A stretch of 64,000 nt of DNA from Pycnopodia helianthoides (lineage: Eukaryota; Echinodermata; Asteroidea; Forcipulatida; Asteriidae): the NCBI GenBank assembly GCA_032158295.1, contig CM063258.1:16405703-16469702 (forward strand). The letters are read 5' to 3'. Shown piece by piece: positions 33,801 to 48,800 of the stretch. The notes beneath the pieces are model-generated. The model had not been told where the DNA came from, did no database searches, and saw only the letters and a list, made by a program, of their open reading frames with translations. The number at the start of each line of letters is the position of its first letter. The stretch's first letter is position 1. A program made the translations under genes and the position numbers.

Positions 33801-36800
33801 TCGACTCGGTCACTTTGTTTTCAGGGACCAGGTAATTGAAAACACAGTAATCTTTGATGACTTTCCCAAACCATATAAGGCTAATGAAAAAAGACTCCAT
33901 TAGGCTAAGTTTGAGCTCAGAATGTTTTCCCAGTGACATATCAACAACTTCAACAGCTGTTACAAATCTTTCTATGACTCAGAGAATATCTTCACAGCAG
34001 ATTTTGTCCACCATCAAGAATAGCCTTTCCTTCAACTGTTGTTACATATCAGTGCATGTTATCTAAATAGAAGTCTCTGGGGACAGGTGGATATTACATG
34101 GCCGGGTACAATCCGCCAAGGTTGGTAAACCACCCAGCCTTGAGTAGTGAAGGTACCACCCCTGACCATATCAGAGGAACCCGCCCTCTGGAAGGAAGGT
34201 ACCAATCAACACTTCTGAGTCACATTGACTCCAAGCCTGCCTGAAAGGCCTTGGTAAAGACACAAGATGGCAGGGTTCAGGTAGTGATAATTCAAGCGGA
34301 TATTCCTCAATTAGCCGATTAGTTGCCGTAATTCTAAATAAATTGAGTCATGATTAAAAGCTATCCCACAAGTTCATTTGTGATGAAAAAACTGCACACC
34401 TTTAAATATTCCCCACAAAATGAGTTTGTTTAAGTTCCCTCCCTTTTATGTGCTTCCCAAATTGCTGACAACATTTCCACTTTTATTCGTACCAAACGTT
34501 TTGTTTAAAAGTCTTTTCCTGTACAAAATTGGTTAATCAAATGTGATAAATGGCCGGATACTTATGAACTGATTAAGATTGATTTGAAGCTAAGATAGTG
34601 TAGGATTTGAGGTACGTGTGTAGAATTGCAGAAAGCCCATTCTGATCCAATTTTCTTATTCTTGTTAAAGTTAAAGGGAAACGGTGAGGTAAGGTTTGGA
34701 GTTAAGGACTTTAACTTTGAAGTTGTACTCTACTAGAGGTGTTTAAACAATACAATGCAAATTACACTTCCTTCTACTTTATAAGGACCAATATGGCCAC
34801 ACCTCATTTGGCCAATGTAACAAATCCACTTTCGATACGGTTCCCATACTTTGTCTGTTGCCAGCTTATGTCTTTTCTGCAGATATTTTCGTGGTAAATG
34901 TGCCACAAGTGTCTGACCTGGTTTCTCTTATCTGGGTGTTTGAGCGTGAAACCAGGCTTTCTGCTTCTTCTCACCCATACACTCTTGCTTTACTGAGATG
35001 TAGAACCAAGAGCCATTCCGACAGCTCTATTTCACCTACTACATTGCTTTGGAACTCCTTGCCTGGTGCATGTTTCCATCCTACAATCTAGACTGTTTTA
35101 AGAGAAATATCAGATGAAGCCTTGTTTGGGGCAAACTTGCATAAGTAAATTAATAAAAATTGAATTTTCTTCTCTTCAACTCAGCTTGAAAGGAGTTAGC
35201 TAGATAAACTTTGACAAAACAGTTAGTTGGCGGACGTTTCACAGAGTCTGTCTAGCTAGCTGACTCTGCTGGGGTCGAAACGTCATTGCATTTATACCAC
35301 ATGTCCGTTAGGTTGGTAAGCAGTTTTCAATATCATGTAATTCTATTTTCTCATTTACAACTTGTCACAACACATTACCTTTGTAACAAATTGTTCTTCA
35401 AGAAAATTTCCGAGAAAAGTCCTTGCAAAGTACATTTAATTATCAACCACAAACCTTCACTGGTGCCAACATTTTGAACAATGCACGATTTAACTTCCAG
35501 ATTCTGTTAATTAAACAAGGCTGCTGTTTCTGATTACAATACCAGTCAGTGGTGTAACCCTACAATCACACCAATTTGCGGTGTGTGTGTGTCTGTGTGT
35601 AGGAGGAGAGACTAGTGGTTTCCTAAAAAACTACAGGATTTCTCATCATCAGCTGGGATCAGTTTCTCGCTCAAATAATAAACTGTTTTTTTTGCGGTTC
35701 TGATTAAATAAGCAAAATGACATTTGGAAGTGATTAATGTTGCTTAAGAGTGATTGCATAATGTCAATATTTGAGCATGAGTTGCAAGGTCACTACCACT
35801 ATGCTTCCAAACCACAGCCATATCACTTCCAATCTACCCTGTCACCATCTGAGATTTGCCAGTTTAGATGTCTCCTGGATGACCCCTGTAGGTTATAAAC
35901 TTTTCAAAACTGTCAGCTTCTCCCATCTTGTTTATCCTGTCTCCTTATCTTTATTACCTTTTATGGCTTCCAATGTGATTTTAAAGATAAGGTACTTCAA
36001 TTAATCCACAAAATAAACCAATAAAATGCCACTAGAAGTTAGAGGCATGAAGTGTTAAATCAAACAATGACTGCAATAATGGTAGTCAGGATAAAGTTCG
36101 GACTCTTTTGATCTGGAGCAATTTATTTTGCTGGATTTCTTTGTCATTTTGTGTTTGAGTCAGACAACATGAACGGATATGTCAATGAAGTAGTGAACAC
36201 TTTCAGTACATTAGTATGAAACTTCTACAGATACAATCTTGGAAGAAATTCTTCTTTGCACGAAGAAGAAACTACTATTCTCACCCAATGAAAAACATAA
36301 ATCTAATAAAACTTTGTTTGGACAATTTCTGTCATGTTCACAGCAAAGAGTTTGATACATTGTGTACCCAACCAAGGCCTTACAAACCACAGATGTTTTG
36401 GAGAGAAAATCCCCAAATAAAATGTCCACTTTTTTCTGCCCTCTCAAATGATTGACCTTTTGACCCCTACGTTTTATGACATCAAGAAATTTTGCGGGGG
36501 AAACCACAGGTTCTAAAAATCCTTGATGTGTAATTGTAGCATAATGAAAACTCGTTGGAAGTTGGGAAAAGAAGTCAAGGAAATATTCAGAGAGTGAAAC
36601 TTTCAGGTTCTACGTACAAAAATTGTATGTGTGGTATTTCAATAGAAGTTTGATATTGAGAGAGAACGATGACTGTACTTCTTCTGCAAAAGAACTTAGG
36701 CGTTTTTTCTGGCTACGATTGACGCTTGCCCCATTTTGGATGGCCAAGAGTACAGTACCCTCAGCTACTGTAAGGACATAACCTTTTTTAAGGAAACAAA

Positions 36801-39800
36801 AACTTATTCCAGTTGCAACAGATGTTTTTGTCATTTTAATTCTTGTTTGAAATTACCAGAGATCCCTTGTGTATCGTGTGATGAACAAAGAGTAACACAT
36901 GTGGAAAGATGATTTCATTAAAAATAGAACAATGAAATAAGAACAAACTTCCTCACTACATACATTATTTGAGGAAGCAACCTCCTTAAAGTTTAAAGGT
37001 AAGGTCATAGATTGGTTTTTGTCAATGTAATGCTGATTTATTGGCACAATTAATAAGAAAGATACAATCAAAGTCAGCTGTGAAAGTTTCAGCTGAATAC
37101 AGTGTCTACTTGTTGAGAAAACTGCAAGAAACTGTCACGGTATTTTAATTAAGAATGTCAAACCCCTCCTTGTTTAACGAGGTGACAGCGGGTACCAACC
37201 ACATCTCTGGTCACAGCATTCACAAACGGACACCACAGAAACTTGAATCTCCTAAACTCTCCCTCAGGTGAGTTTTGGAGATTCAAAATTGTAGACATAC
37301 TTTTATTGATTTCTAATCAACGGGGGAATTTCAGACGAATTTATTTCCGCAGAATGCTTACTTCCAATACCATTTTTATAACAAGGTGGCTATCAGATAG
37401 AAATTACACAATTATTATTATTATTATTTTTATATATATATATATATATTTTTTGGGGGGGAGGGGGGGGGGTGGGGGTCGATACCAAAGTATGACCCTA
37501 CCTTTAAAGGTAAATCTGACCCAACCTAACCAGCTCAGAACTCCAGGAACTTAACACTGTCTACAGCATGTGTCTGTACCAGTTCCTTTTGATCACACAC
37601 CTGTGTCATTCCGACGGATCCACGCAAATGATTTGTGTGATATAAAGTCACACTGTACGTATTGTCCCAGGTGTTTGCCTGACCGGATATCCTAGTATCC
37701 AACAAGGGCTGCCAATCATAAAGTTTGATGTCAAAACTCATGTAGCCTTACGGTAACAAGAACAACAGGTTTTTGAAATTAACCAAAGTCATTTGGAATC
37801 TAGAAAATGTCAACTTAATCTGAACTTTGAAAATAATCCCACTCAGTCAAATTGAAGTCTAGAAATAAGATTCCATTTAGAAAGGAATGTTTCTTCTGCT
37901 CGGAATCAGAGAGGAAACAAGTTTAATGGGTGACAACCGTGTACCGGTAATCTTCTCTTCTTGGAAGATGATGATTCTAAGTAAGAGGAACCAGAGATGA
38001 GATAAGCCCTGTCAAGACAGAACAGTGTTATCACTTATCGGTTTTCTTATCTCTGGTTCTTCCCAGAATCACCACTTCCTCCAAATCCAAGAAAAGATTA
38101 TTCTGTTCTTATCACTTCAAAACTAAATTCCTCTAACCACCCCCTTAAACTTACCTTCCACACCATGCAAGCTTCAAATCTTACCAACTCGAATTTTGAA
38201 TAAACCAAATTATTGAGAAAATGCAGAATCCACAGCACGGTTAGCATCAAAATAACAATCAATGCTGATGTTTTCTCCTGGAAAGAGAACAGCCAACTGC
38301 AAGAACCCGCCTCAGGCATTCCATTCCCAGGGGAGAAAAGATAAGACCTAAATATTATCAAACAAACAGAACCAGCGCTGATACTCCCAAGGTCATGTTC
38401 AAGTTGTGGGTGGGGGCCATTGCACTGTCTGGAGTGTTAGGCAGAAGGAAGGCATTCAGGACTGGTAAGAACGCAAACAGTCTAATCCCTTGTTGTCAAA
38501 ACTCTTGGACATTTTTTCTGTGAAAGAGTTTAAATTCAGTTTATATTTGTTGTGTCGAGAATCTGTAAATGTATTTATGATTATGAAGAAATATCATTTT
38601 GATGAAAACAACTTTGTAAAAGATTCGATTTTTTTCGCTCCAAGCAGTAAACAAGAACCATTGAGCATACAATGTATAGTCATACAGGCTTGGAATTTCA
38701 TCTTGGAGAGGGCAAGGCCATTTTCATTTTGTAAAGGGCACTTCCATTGGAAAATCTTAAAGTCTATGGGAGACTTTTGAAGGGGCACCAAGGCCAAGAC
38801 CAGGGCAACAGAGGCCATGGCCTCGTGGCCTCCGTGTAATTCCAGGCCTGGTCATAGCTTGTGAAGGGTTTGATGGTGAGTCTGGTTGGTTTTTTATTTT
38901 ATCTACATAATTATTTTTGTATGAAATACGATATCAAATAAGTTTTGGGTTGAACAAAGAAGAGTTGACTAAAGTGGGGTTTGAACCTGCGATTTCTGGA
39001 TTAACATGCCGGCACTCTACCAACTGAGCCATCAAGCAATGTTTGCGGTGTTCATTTTTTGTTAATATCAGGGATGCTAGTCAGAAGCCATTACAATTTC
39101 AGTAAAATTGAACCTTTGTGTACCAATTGAGCACAAATACAGACAATCAAACTATGTTGATCGGCCACAATCTTTGTTATTTTTGTTTATGCAAAAGCAA
39201 TATTATAAAAGTATTTTGTGTCTTCACAGAGGCAAGTTTACTCACAAATGCAAGAAATTGAGCCGCACTAATGTTGTGTTTTGGCAAACATAATAGTCAA
39301 TATGATTGTTGGATTACTGTGTCTTCGAGGTGGTCATAAATCAGACAGTCAAAAAGTAAGCCAGTGGGCCGAACAATGTAACTTTCTTATCTATAAAGTT
39401 ATTCCCAATTTAAACCCTTTTTAAGATCCTGCTCTGAAAAATCCTCAGGCTGTGATTGACGAGATAGTTTGATTTTTCTGGACATAATACTATGTCTCAT
39501 TACTGATAAAGCAATGGCTTTTAACCCAACAGTAAATCATCTCCAACTCAAAACAACATTGAAAATGATATTAACCCAGGTACAAATTACACAAGAGCCC
39601 CCATGAGGGCATAGAGTGGAATTTGTGGTATTTTAAAATACAGTAAAAATGACCATAAATTTCAGGCATTGCGACAAGAGACCGAAGGCTCAAGTGGTTG
39701 TTGTATTGTCGGATAACATGTCAGTTCAAACATGTTGGAATGCACTCTTTCCTCCTGAAAGAAAAGTGCATCACAAAGACAAGTGTATAAAAAGAATGAT

Positions 39801-42800
39801 TTTATATAATCACAATTTGAAAATTGACGTTACCGCCATCTTGTCTCATTTAAATTAGTGTCACCAAATTGAGGTTGTGAGGTGAGAATAAGTGTAATGT
39901 GTTCAGTATAATGAGTTAGAATGATAAAATTGATATCGCAACATCTCACAATTAAAGACAAGCCTGGCAACTGTTGAATGTTAAAAGTTGAAAGTGTTAA
40001 TTTTGTGTAAACCAAAGTATGTGGGAGCCCAAGGTTTTCAAAAATGTTTAAAGGTACTACATAGGACTAGACCACCAGACTTGCTCGGTGGTCTGGTGGT
40101 AGGACAATCTGCTCTAGTCTGGCAAAGGTCGTGGGTTTGAACCCTACCCGAATGATGCCTGTGGATTTTTTTTCCTCAGGACTCTGGAAAGTACCCAGTA
40201 TACAGCGCTTAATTTTACATCGGTGTAAGGGCAAAACCAAATGATATACGTTATCCCTGATGCAAGATTCACATCAATCACATAAGACTTGCTCAGTTTA
40301 TTATATTTATACAATCAGAAATATTGATACTTATATGTATCTTTTTAATGTAAACAAAACAGTTGTTGGAAAGTTACAAACATCATAGGGTTCCTTTTCT
40401 TTGAGATAAGATAAGAGTTTGTTTCATCCATGGAGGTAGTTCTACTTCCATATTTTATCCATTATAAATGACCACTGGCCACCAAGGAAGTTTGTTATGT
40501 ACCCCCCTCCCTTCCTCCCCATTCTCTCATACACATCATCATTAAAAGACATATGCATGATTGTTGAGCATATCTGTGGTGTTTAGAACCAAGTTAATGT
40601 CCCGTACACTTGTTTACAATTTCCACCAGGATCACTCAAGAAAAGAGGGTCTACAAAGTGCATATGCTGGGCCACTCTGGCACCGAGAAAGCCTTGCCCT
40701 AAGGGCCCCCCTCTCTCTCATCCAAGAAAGAGTAACCCATCCCTCCACTCAAGAGCTTGCTGATGCTTCAAAACACTTGACATATTTCACAACTATAAAC
40801 AAAATCTCAACATCTGGCCCTGAGAAAATTCGGTCTGAAATTTGTTGGAAGTTCCTGTGAAAGTTGTTGAAAACAAATATTTTTTTCCCATCTGATTTGT
40901 GTTTTCATCTGATGATTTTTTCCCCCCTTTGATGAGTTTTGTTTTAGAAAAGTGAGTTAAAAAAAGATTGTTGATTTCAGTTTTCAATCTTTTAAGTCAG
41001 CAAGAAAGTCTGCAGATGCCCCAATGTTTTTATAAGCAAATACCAGTTTCTCCTTTTCTGCACAATTTGAAGCAAAAATAAACATTGCGAGGTAACTAAA
41101 CCAAGCATCTAGTTTAGAGGGTGTCAACTTTCAACCCACCCTCCCTGCAAGTGATTCTAGAAGTTGCTGCATTTTAAATGTTCTGATTTGACAGGAAAGT
41201 ATTGACTTTAACAATGAGAAATGGATCAGTTTGGACCTTTCATGAACTTTCCTTTTAAATTTTATATCATCGACTGATTTTATGGATATATCCAAGCCAT
41301 CGGGTTAATAGTGTAACTCAAGTTTAGATTGGACTATGTCCAACACAAATAACTACGCCAAGTTCGAAACTCCTCGGAACAAAAAGTCACTTGCACTTAA
41401 CGCCCTTCTTCCTTGTTGAATTTGCAATGTTTTTAAAACATTATTCTCATGCTGCCTCAATATCAGGACTTAATTCAAAACAGCTCCTTAGACCACCCTG
41501 AGAAATACAAAATAATGTTCTCTTCCAGCGAAGGCTGTGGAACACCAAGATTTATGACAAGTACATTGATTGAACTGTTTGAATTTATTAATCAGTTACA
41601 ATTGCAACAGGTGCGTTAGTTTATGGTTTCTTATTTATTTGTTTTGTCTCGGTTCATGTGAGTTATTTGACATTTTTATGAAATATATGTGATCCATCTG
41701 ACCTGTTGCCGGGGGATGGGATTAAGGACAGATGCAAAAAAAAAGACTCGGAAAAAGAAACTTATTTAGGGAATTCTCACTTTAATAACAAGTAGTTTGA
41801 AACTTTGATAAATGTGTAGTTCTGAATTTTGACAGTTCTTTTAGGAAGAACAGTCTGTTTGAAAAAAAGAGGGACACTGTGCAGAAATGTTGAAGTCCTC
41901 AAGTTCAGTAAACGAGTTTGTTCTGATTCTTTTCTTTCAATTTAAGGAATGTTTTAAGAGTCGTTAACAAATCAAAAGGGTGGCTTGAGTCTTTGCTCTG
42001 TCTTATTTATTACCTTTTGAATGTTTTTCTGTTTTGTTTCTTCTAAGATGGGAGGGGGTAACTCTGAGGTTTCTTATAAAGTTTGTGAAAGATTTTAAAA
42101 TTTCATATTGCGTTGGTTGATGTGTTCTATTTTGTTATATTTTATGTTAAAAATGTTTCACATTTGAATCAATGGAAAATTAATTTTATTTTGGGGGGTT
42201 GAACAAACACAAATTTACTAGAGCGGGACTTGAACCTGGACCTCTGGATTAATGTGCCGGCGCTCTACCAACTGAGCTATCTAGGTGATCTCCCTACTTG
42301 CCAATTTTGTTGTTGTTACAATCATTACTTATTATGGATAATACCCATGCCTACATCCTTACGGACTGTGAAGGGGGTAACCCTATTTCAGCCCCAGGAG
42401 TAGGTGGCAATGTGCCCCCGGTGTCAGTTGATTTGGGTCAGCAGCCCAAATCAGTTTAGTGAAGCCCTCACCTTGAAGTGGCCGTTACATTTTTCTCTCC
42501 TTCTCTTGCAGACATTGGCCCAGCTACTATCACAACAGACCCAGACAAGTTTGTGAAAAGACTTCAAGACATCTACGTCAGTGGAGGCGGAGACTGCCCT
42601 GAAGCCAGTATAGGAGCCATCCTTCAAGCTCTTAATATCAGTTTACCAGGATCTTTCATCTATGTCTTTACTGATGCCAGATCAAAGGATTATCATCTGA
42701 CTAATCAAGTACTGAAGTTGATCCAGGAGAAGGAGAGTCAGGTATGGTCATTGACCTTTGACATTAAACAGGAAACTGTCCATGACCTTTGACATTGAAG

Positions 42801-45800
42801 AGGAAACCAATCTGGGTCATCCTATGTACTTGCACGATTTATTTTGTGCAGTTACCATAAGATATTCAAAATATAACTAATTTTCAATGTCTTTGAATAT
42901 AGGCGACATATATGGAGCTTCATCGTTTGTGTTGTGCTGTTATTTTTTATTCAAAGGGACAAATTTGATGAAATGATACTTTGAAGCCCCCCCCCCGAAC
43001 AAAATGCTCGAGCTACTTTGATTCACCAAGTCAACTTTTTCACCAGCTTCCAGTCTTCTCTTAGTCAAATTTCCCTTATGACCTCGTGGCAAGTTTTTGA
43101 AGTATTTGTCTCTTTTCCTTGGGGTTCTCAGCCAGAAGTTTGTTAGAAGGCTTTAGTAAACAAACAAGATTAAAGAGAAGGGAATAGATGAAATCAATTA
43201 TAAACAAAAGGGAAGGTTTCAAGATAAGAGAGTGATTACAAATCGATGACATTTCTCAATGCCTTAAATCGTTGACAGGTGGTTTGTACATTGAAAACAT
43301 CAGCAAAACACTACACAAACTGAACAGTTTACAAATCGGGAACTGAATTTGGTCACTAATAACTGAGAAACACAAATCAGATTTGCACTGCTTGCCAAAG
43401 GCATGACGCAACAACCTTCCTGGAATATGACTGTTCCTTCGCTCCACCATCAACAAGCTTTTAAGCAAAAGTAAAAAGTTCTTAAGAAATTTATGAACAG
43501 GTTGTGGTCTTTACATCGCGTTAAAAAAAAGAAATGCTTAGCAGACCAATGGGATAAATATTCACAAAAGTTATCCTATATCTTGCGAAGAAAAATCTCA
43601 TTGCTTGGTTTTACTTTTTTCCATCATGCTTGTCTATTTGTCGCTTGGCAAACCAGTACATATGTAAGCCATACAACGTCATGACCTGTGCACGTGGCAC
43701 GCACAGGAAGTTAAAAACTGGACAATAGGAAACTGTCTCCCTCTGAACTCGGCAGACATTTCCATCTCCACATCGGAAATTTGTCTTGTCATTTTGCGAC
43801 AAGAAGATTCGCAGTTTAGATTTGGACTTTTGTTGGCTACCTGTTTTCTTGGAGTCGATGTTGACATTGCGGAACATACAATAACATATCTTGGGTTAGC
43901 AGTTCAAATGCCATTAAATGTGTGTTGTTATTGACTGGTGGTTGGTCTTTATTTCGAGTGTAACAGCTCCCACCTTGTAGAAAGAAATTGTTAGTTAAAG
44001 GGAATTGCTAAAAGTGTTTTCTTCATAAGTCATTAAAATATTGGTGTTGTTGTTTTTCATTTTCTTCCTTCACCATGTGGTCCCCCCTCCCTCTTGGACC
44101 CTTTCCTTCCCTCTCACCCCCTTTCTTCCCCCTCTTACCCCCTGTTCCCCTACCACCCTTCCTACAGGTGGTGTTTGTCATGACAGGTGATTGTGGTAAC
44201 CACACCCACCCAGGGTTCAAGGCCTATGAACAGATTGCTGCTACAAGCTCAGGACAGGTTTTCCTTCTCAACAAATCGGACGTAGATGAGGTACTAGAAA
44301 AACTAGGAAAAACATACATCATTTGGGTGTTGTGGTCCTCACTTAAACAGTAGTCAACAGAGTATCACCGGAGCGAAGGCTCAAATATTTCTTGAAAATT
44401 GCCTCCTGTGAAGTTTTAGTATCAAGGTACAGAGAACCTCCATGAGCACTAGGTGGCAGCAGACTTACCAAGTAAATCCATTGTTCTCTGCAATGTGCGC
44501 ATGCTCAGAAACTACCTAAACAATGGAAATTGTAAGTCTGCTGCCACCTAGGGTTCCAAAGGATCCCATTAAAAAATAAGTCCAGAAGAATTGTAACAAA
44601 AAGCCCTGAAAAATTGAAACAAACTTAATGACTTCACTAAACGACTACCTACAATTAACTTATGATTGACTTATTTGTCATTATCTAGACCAGCATTTTA
44701 ATCATTTTACGGCTAACACATGCGTAAAAACGCACTTGCGAAGTAGTAGTCCATGAACCTTTTCCTAAACTTTGTATTTCACCTTGGCTTCAAGATGGGA
44801 CCTAGTTGTATGTGAAATCTCAATTGAATATCCGTTTCATCGCCCAGATAACTGGACAGAATTGGCTCATTTCCTTTTGTTGCTATACCCCGTAAGGAAA
44901 ATACTGGTAAACAATTGTTAAGTAGACTGTGGCTGGTTGACATCTGACTTCCTGTCATCCATTAGATTGTTACCCAACTGTATTAACTGTCTTCTAGTGG
45001 AGGGGTAAACTTTAAATATTGTCTGAAATCTGACAAACTGACAAATAAGCTATATAGTAGTGTGTATACTTATAGGTTTGTCAGATTTGCGACCGAATGC
45101 TTGGCTCGCCCCCCTGAACAAAAAAACAACTCTTTGTGTAAAAAATATTTCTTTCAAACAGGCATTATATTCTTCCTACTTTAATCGGATTTCCAATTTT
45201 GTTGCCCTCAGAAAAATCAGAAAAATTGTTATTAAATAGCCCCAAAAGCCATGTATTATAAGTAGGTCGGCCTTTGTACTCAACGAAATGTTACAGACTT
45301 TTTTTTTTACTGAATGCCAAATATCATGCCTGTTTCAAAAGAGCATGATATAAACTATTCAGAGTTCTTTTGTTCGGAAATATTAATGCTTTCCACTAAA
45401 CTAATTTAAAGATGATGTTTAATTTCCTCTCTTCTTTAATGTTTGAAAAGTAACTTTATTGCAAGAATTTGAAACACACTTCAATGAAATACCCCCTTTT
45501 CACAAACTTTCTTTATAAGTTGGCGTAGTGTCTTAATTTTTAATCTTAATTTGAACAAGATCAAATTGAAAACAATTTGAATGAGGTATAATAATCAATG
45601 AAATATTTTGTGTGATGAAGTTTCTGAGTTGGATTCCAACTTGATTCCTTTTGGATTTCTTTTGCTTAGTGGTGTAGTGCAAAGCGATCTTTTTGAAATA
45701 ATTTATGCGACTTTCTTTTTTTGACAGGTGCTGAGATTTGTAGAGATTTCTCTGCAGTCTCGTAAGGTCAACCTGATCAGTACTAATCAGGGCAGTGCGG

Positions 45801-48800
45801 CAAATACAACATTCAGGTTACCAATCGACTCCAATCTAACTCAATTCACATTGTCCGTGAGTGGCTTAAACCCTTACATAGAACTCAGAGACCCAGCAGG
45901 TGAGACAAATCCTCTTCTATGCTCTTCTTTCATCTTTATCCATAAGAATCAATGTAACTCAAAGTGAGGCTTGTGTGAAAATAGGCTGTTCCCTTATCAT
46001 CTTAGCCAACACTGTCTATTATAATATAACATTCTATGCAGAACTGATATCTGCCATCTTGTATTTTTCCATTCATAACCCATTTTAAAGGAACATTACA
46101 GAATTGGTAAGAAAAAAACTTGTAAAATATACTTTTTGATCACAGATTTACATGAAACTTACATGGTCTAATGAACATGATAATAGAAAACATCCCTTGA
46201 AATATTTATGTCTGAAATGCCATATTTGATGAGAAATGAATAAACTAATTTTCCGATTGGAGTTTGTCGCTCAGTGAGCATTTTATTCCTTTTTTGAATC
46301 TATATGAATTCATGCAAATGTGTAATCGTTTTTCACTATTTTCTCGTGACCCAGATGGCCAATCGATCTCAAACTTCTACAGGTTTGTCAGTTTATGTAT
46401 ATGGTGGATTACATAAAGTGCTTACACTGCCAGCAACTGTTTTGTTAGCAAAAACCAATTCTGTAATATTCCTTTAAGATTTGTTGTTTAAAAGTGGGTT
46501 CATAGACTGGTAAGTATTACAAAATTAAGGACCATAAAAACTTACTAGTGAGAAGCACTGCAGCTGTTGATAGTATAAACTATTTTGAAAAAGGATTCCC
46601 TTCGAAGTAATACAGTTTGGACAATTTGTTTCATTCGAATCTGAGAAAAAGATTCATGCATGAATCGTTTCTCAGATTTCTGAGGGTTGGTGTCGGTTTG
46701 TGATTGTTGCGGCCAGAGATGCGGTCGGTACCCGCTGTCACCTCGCTAAATGTGGATGGATTCAACGTTCATTGCGAAAATTCCACGACAGTTTTTTGCT
46801 GTTTTCTCAGCAAGTAGACACTGTGTTAAGCTGAAACTTTCACATGTGACCATTATTGTATCTGTCTTGATAATTTTGCTTCATGAATTTGCTTATTTAA
46901 TCAGCATTATGTTGACAAAAACCAATCTATGACTCTACCTTTAACAGCAATTTGAACTGAGTTATTAATTAAACACATAGCAGGAAGACTAAATTTCCAC
47001 AGAAGTGTAAGAAAATAGGGAGACCGCCAACACAGGGCTTGGAAGCTCATGTGGTAGAGAACGCCGCACGTTTTCGGGAGGTCGCTGGTTCAAATCCAGC
47101 TCTGGTCAAGTTGTCTTTGTTCAACCCCAAATTAAAAATAAGTTCTATCATTCTCCTTTGTCGTGGCACTTCAAACAGACTTTCAAGATGTTTCTTGATC
47201 TTGATCTGACAGGGAGGCTGGTTCGAGTTGGTGATCCTGGCGTCGTGAAGCAACTGGATCTAGACAACGTTCATATAATAAGTGTTGATGATCCGGCGGA
47301 TGGGTTATGGTATCTGAAAGCGGGGAGTAGTAACGTCCACACGGTACGTGTTACCGGTCTCAGTCAGATGGACTTCAGTTACGGCTTCTCAAGGGAACTG
47401 ACTCAGAATATTAACATGACATCACATCGGGCCCTCATAGGTAAGGAATAAGATTTGGTCTAGAACTGAAGGTTTTGGTTAATGCCACTCATGAGTAAGG
47501 ATAAGATTGGTTCTAGAATGGAAGGTTAGGGATAAGGCCACTCATAAGTAAGGAATAAGATTGGTTCTAGAACGGAAGGTTTGGGATAACGCCACTCATG
47601 AGTAAGGAATAAGATTGGTTCTAGAACGAAGGTTTGGGATAAGCCACTCATGAGTTGTGGCTCTGAGAAGAACCAGAAACTTTAGTTTCTAAATTGTTGT
47701 CTCACCATCCAATGATTCAAATCTCACTGCAAGATTTTATTTATGTATTGATAGTTTTTTTTATCTACAATAATTTTTTTTTTTTTAAAGCAGAATAAAG
47801 TCTTCTTTAAAGTGAGTGTTATGCAACTTCAACACTCTGTGATTGTTTTCAATTATGGGTTTTGAGGCATTGCATGGTGAGGTATCAGTATATATTCGGT
47901 TTGCGGTAACACCATGTGTAAAAAAAAATATCTACTTGCTGTGTAGATTTCTTAGTCCTGACGATGACTAGAGCAAGCTAGTCGAAACGTTGAGACCAAA
48001 AGAACTCACTCCGCGGCAGTGCAGTTAATTACGAGAAGTCCCCCCGATCCACAAGCTAAAGTAGTAGTCCAGGCCGATTTCCTACCTCCCGCCCAGGTAG
48101 TAGTTAATAAGCAGGACAGTTCTTTTCAGAACTGAGAAGTCTCCCGAATTCCGAAAAACCTACTCCGCGGTAGTAGAATAAATAGCAAGACAAGTTCTTA
48201 ACAAATCTACACAGCAAGTAGATATTTTTTTACACATGGTGTTACCGCAAACCGAATATAAATGTTTCAAATTTTTTTCTTTTTTAATGCAAGGGTTGGA
48301 AACAATTTGTTGAGCGCCTTAAAGAAAAATATTTATTCAAACAGTCATGTAATAAACAAGGCTACCTGAGAAAGGATGTTTTTTCCCCTCTTAAACATTT
48401 CCTGTTTTTATAACATTCCAACAGTTCCGTTGATGTTATCGCACCAATTGGGGTCAATCTTGTTTGAACAGTGTCTACGCTTATTGTGGATGTTTTTAGA
48501 AGTGAAACATCGTTGTTTGACCCAGCTTTGTGAACCCGTCTCAACATCCCTAAAGATGTTGTTCTTGAGTATTAAAAAAAACAACCCGTCACGTTCCCAG
48601 CTTCCTAAGAATCGGACTTCACATCAGTGGAAAGTTTCTATCACGTAGAAAATGAAGTTGGATGAAGGAATCATTTAATTGAATGATGATCAATGTCACA
48701 ACAAATTGCAGCTATTTAAATAATCTTTTGGTACACCATGCAATGTATATTCTTACAAGAAGCGGTTGGTCTAAAAATAGATTTTTCCTCAAAGTTTCAC

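Larger units (their letters stand above)
24825..42511 (+). other. hemicentin intron 1 (17.7 kb), repeats only
   Basis: I found no exon-like sequence on either strand. It holds MITEs of families C, D, E and F, a 199-bp tandem duplication, tRNA-derived SINE pieces, a LINE-derived fragment near 34.95 kb and an imperfect inverted repeat near 38 kb. First introns of this length are common sites for enhancers, but none can be pointed to from sequence alone. Confidence 0.65.

Noticed and set aside
42190..42287. Possible functional tRNA gene on the minus strand
   Set aside because: The same sequence plus the same non-tRNA tail occurs at 38941 and 47035, so it is a SINE copy.
47441..47660. CRISPR-like evenly spaced repeats
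   Set aside because: The whole 54-bp unit repeats with no unique spacers, and the DNA is animal; it is a simple tandem repeat.
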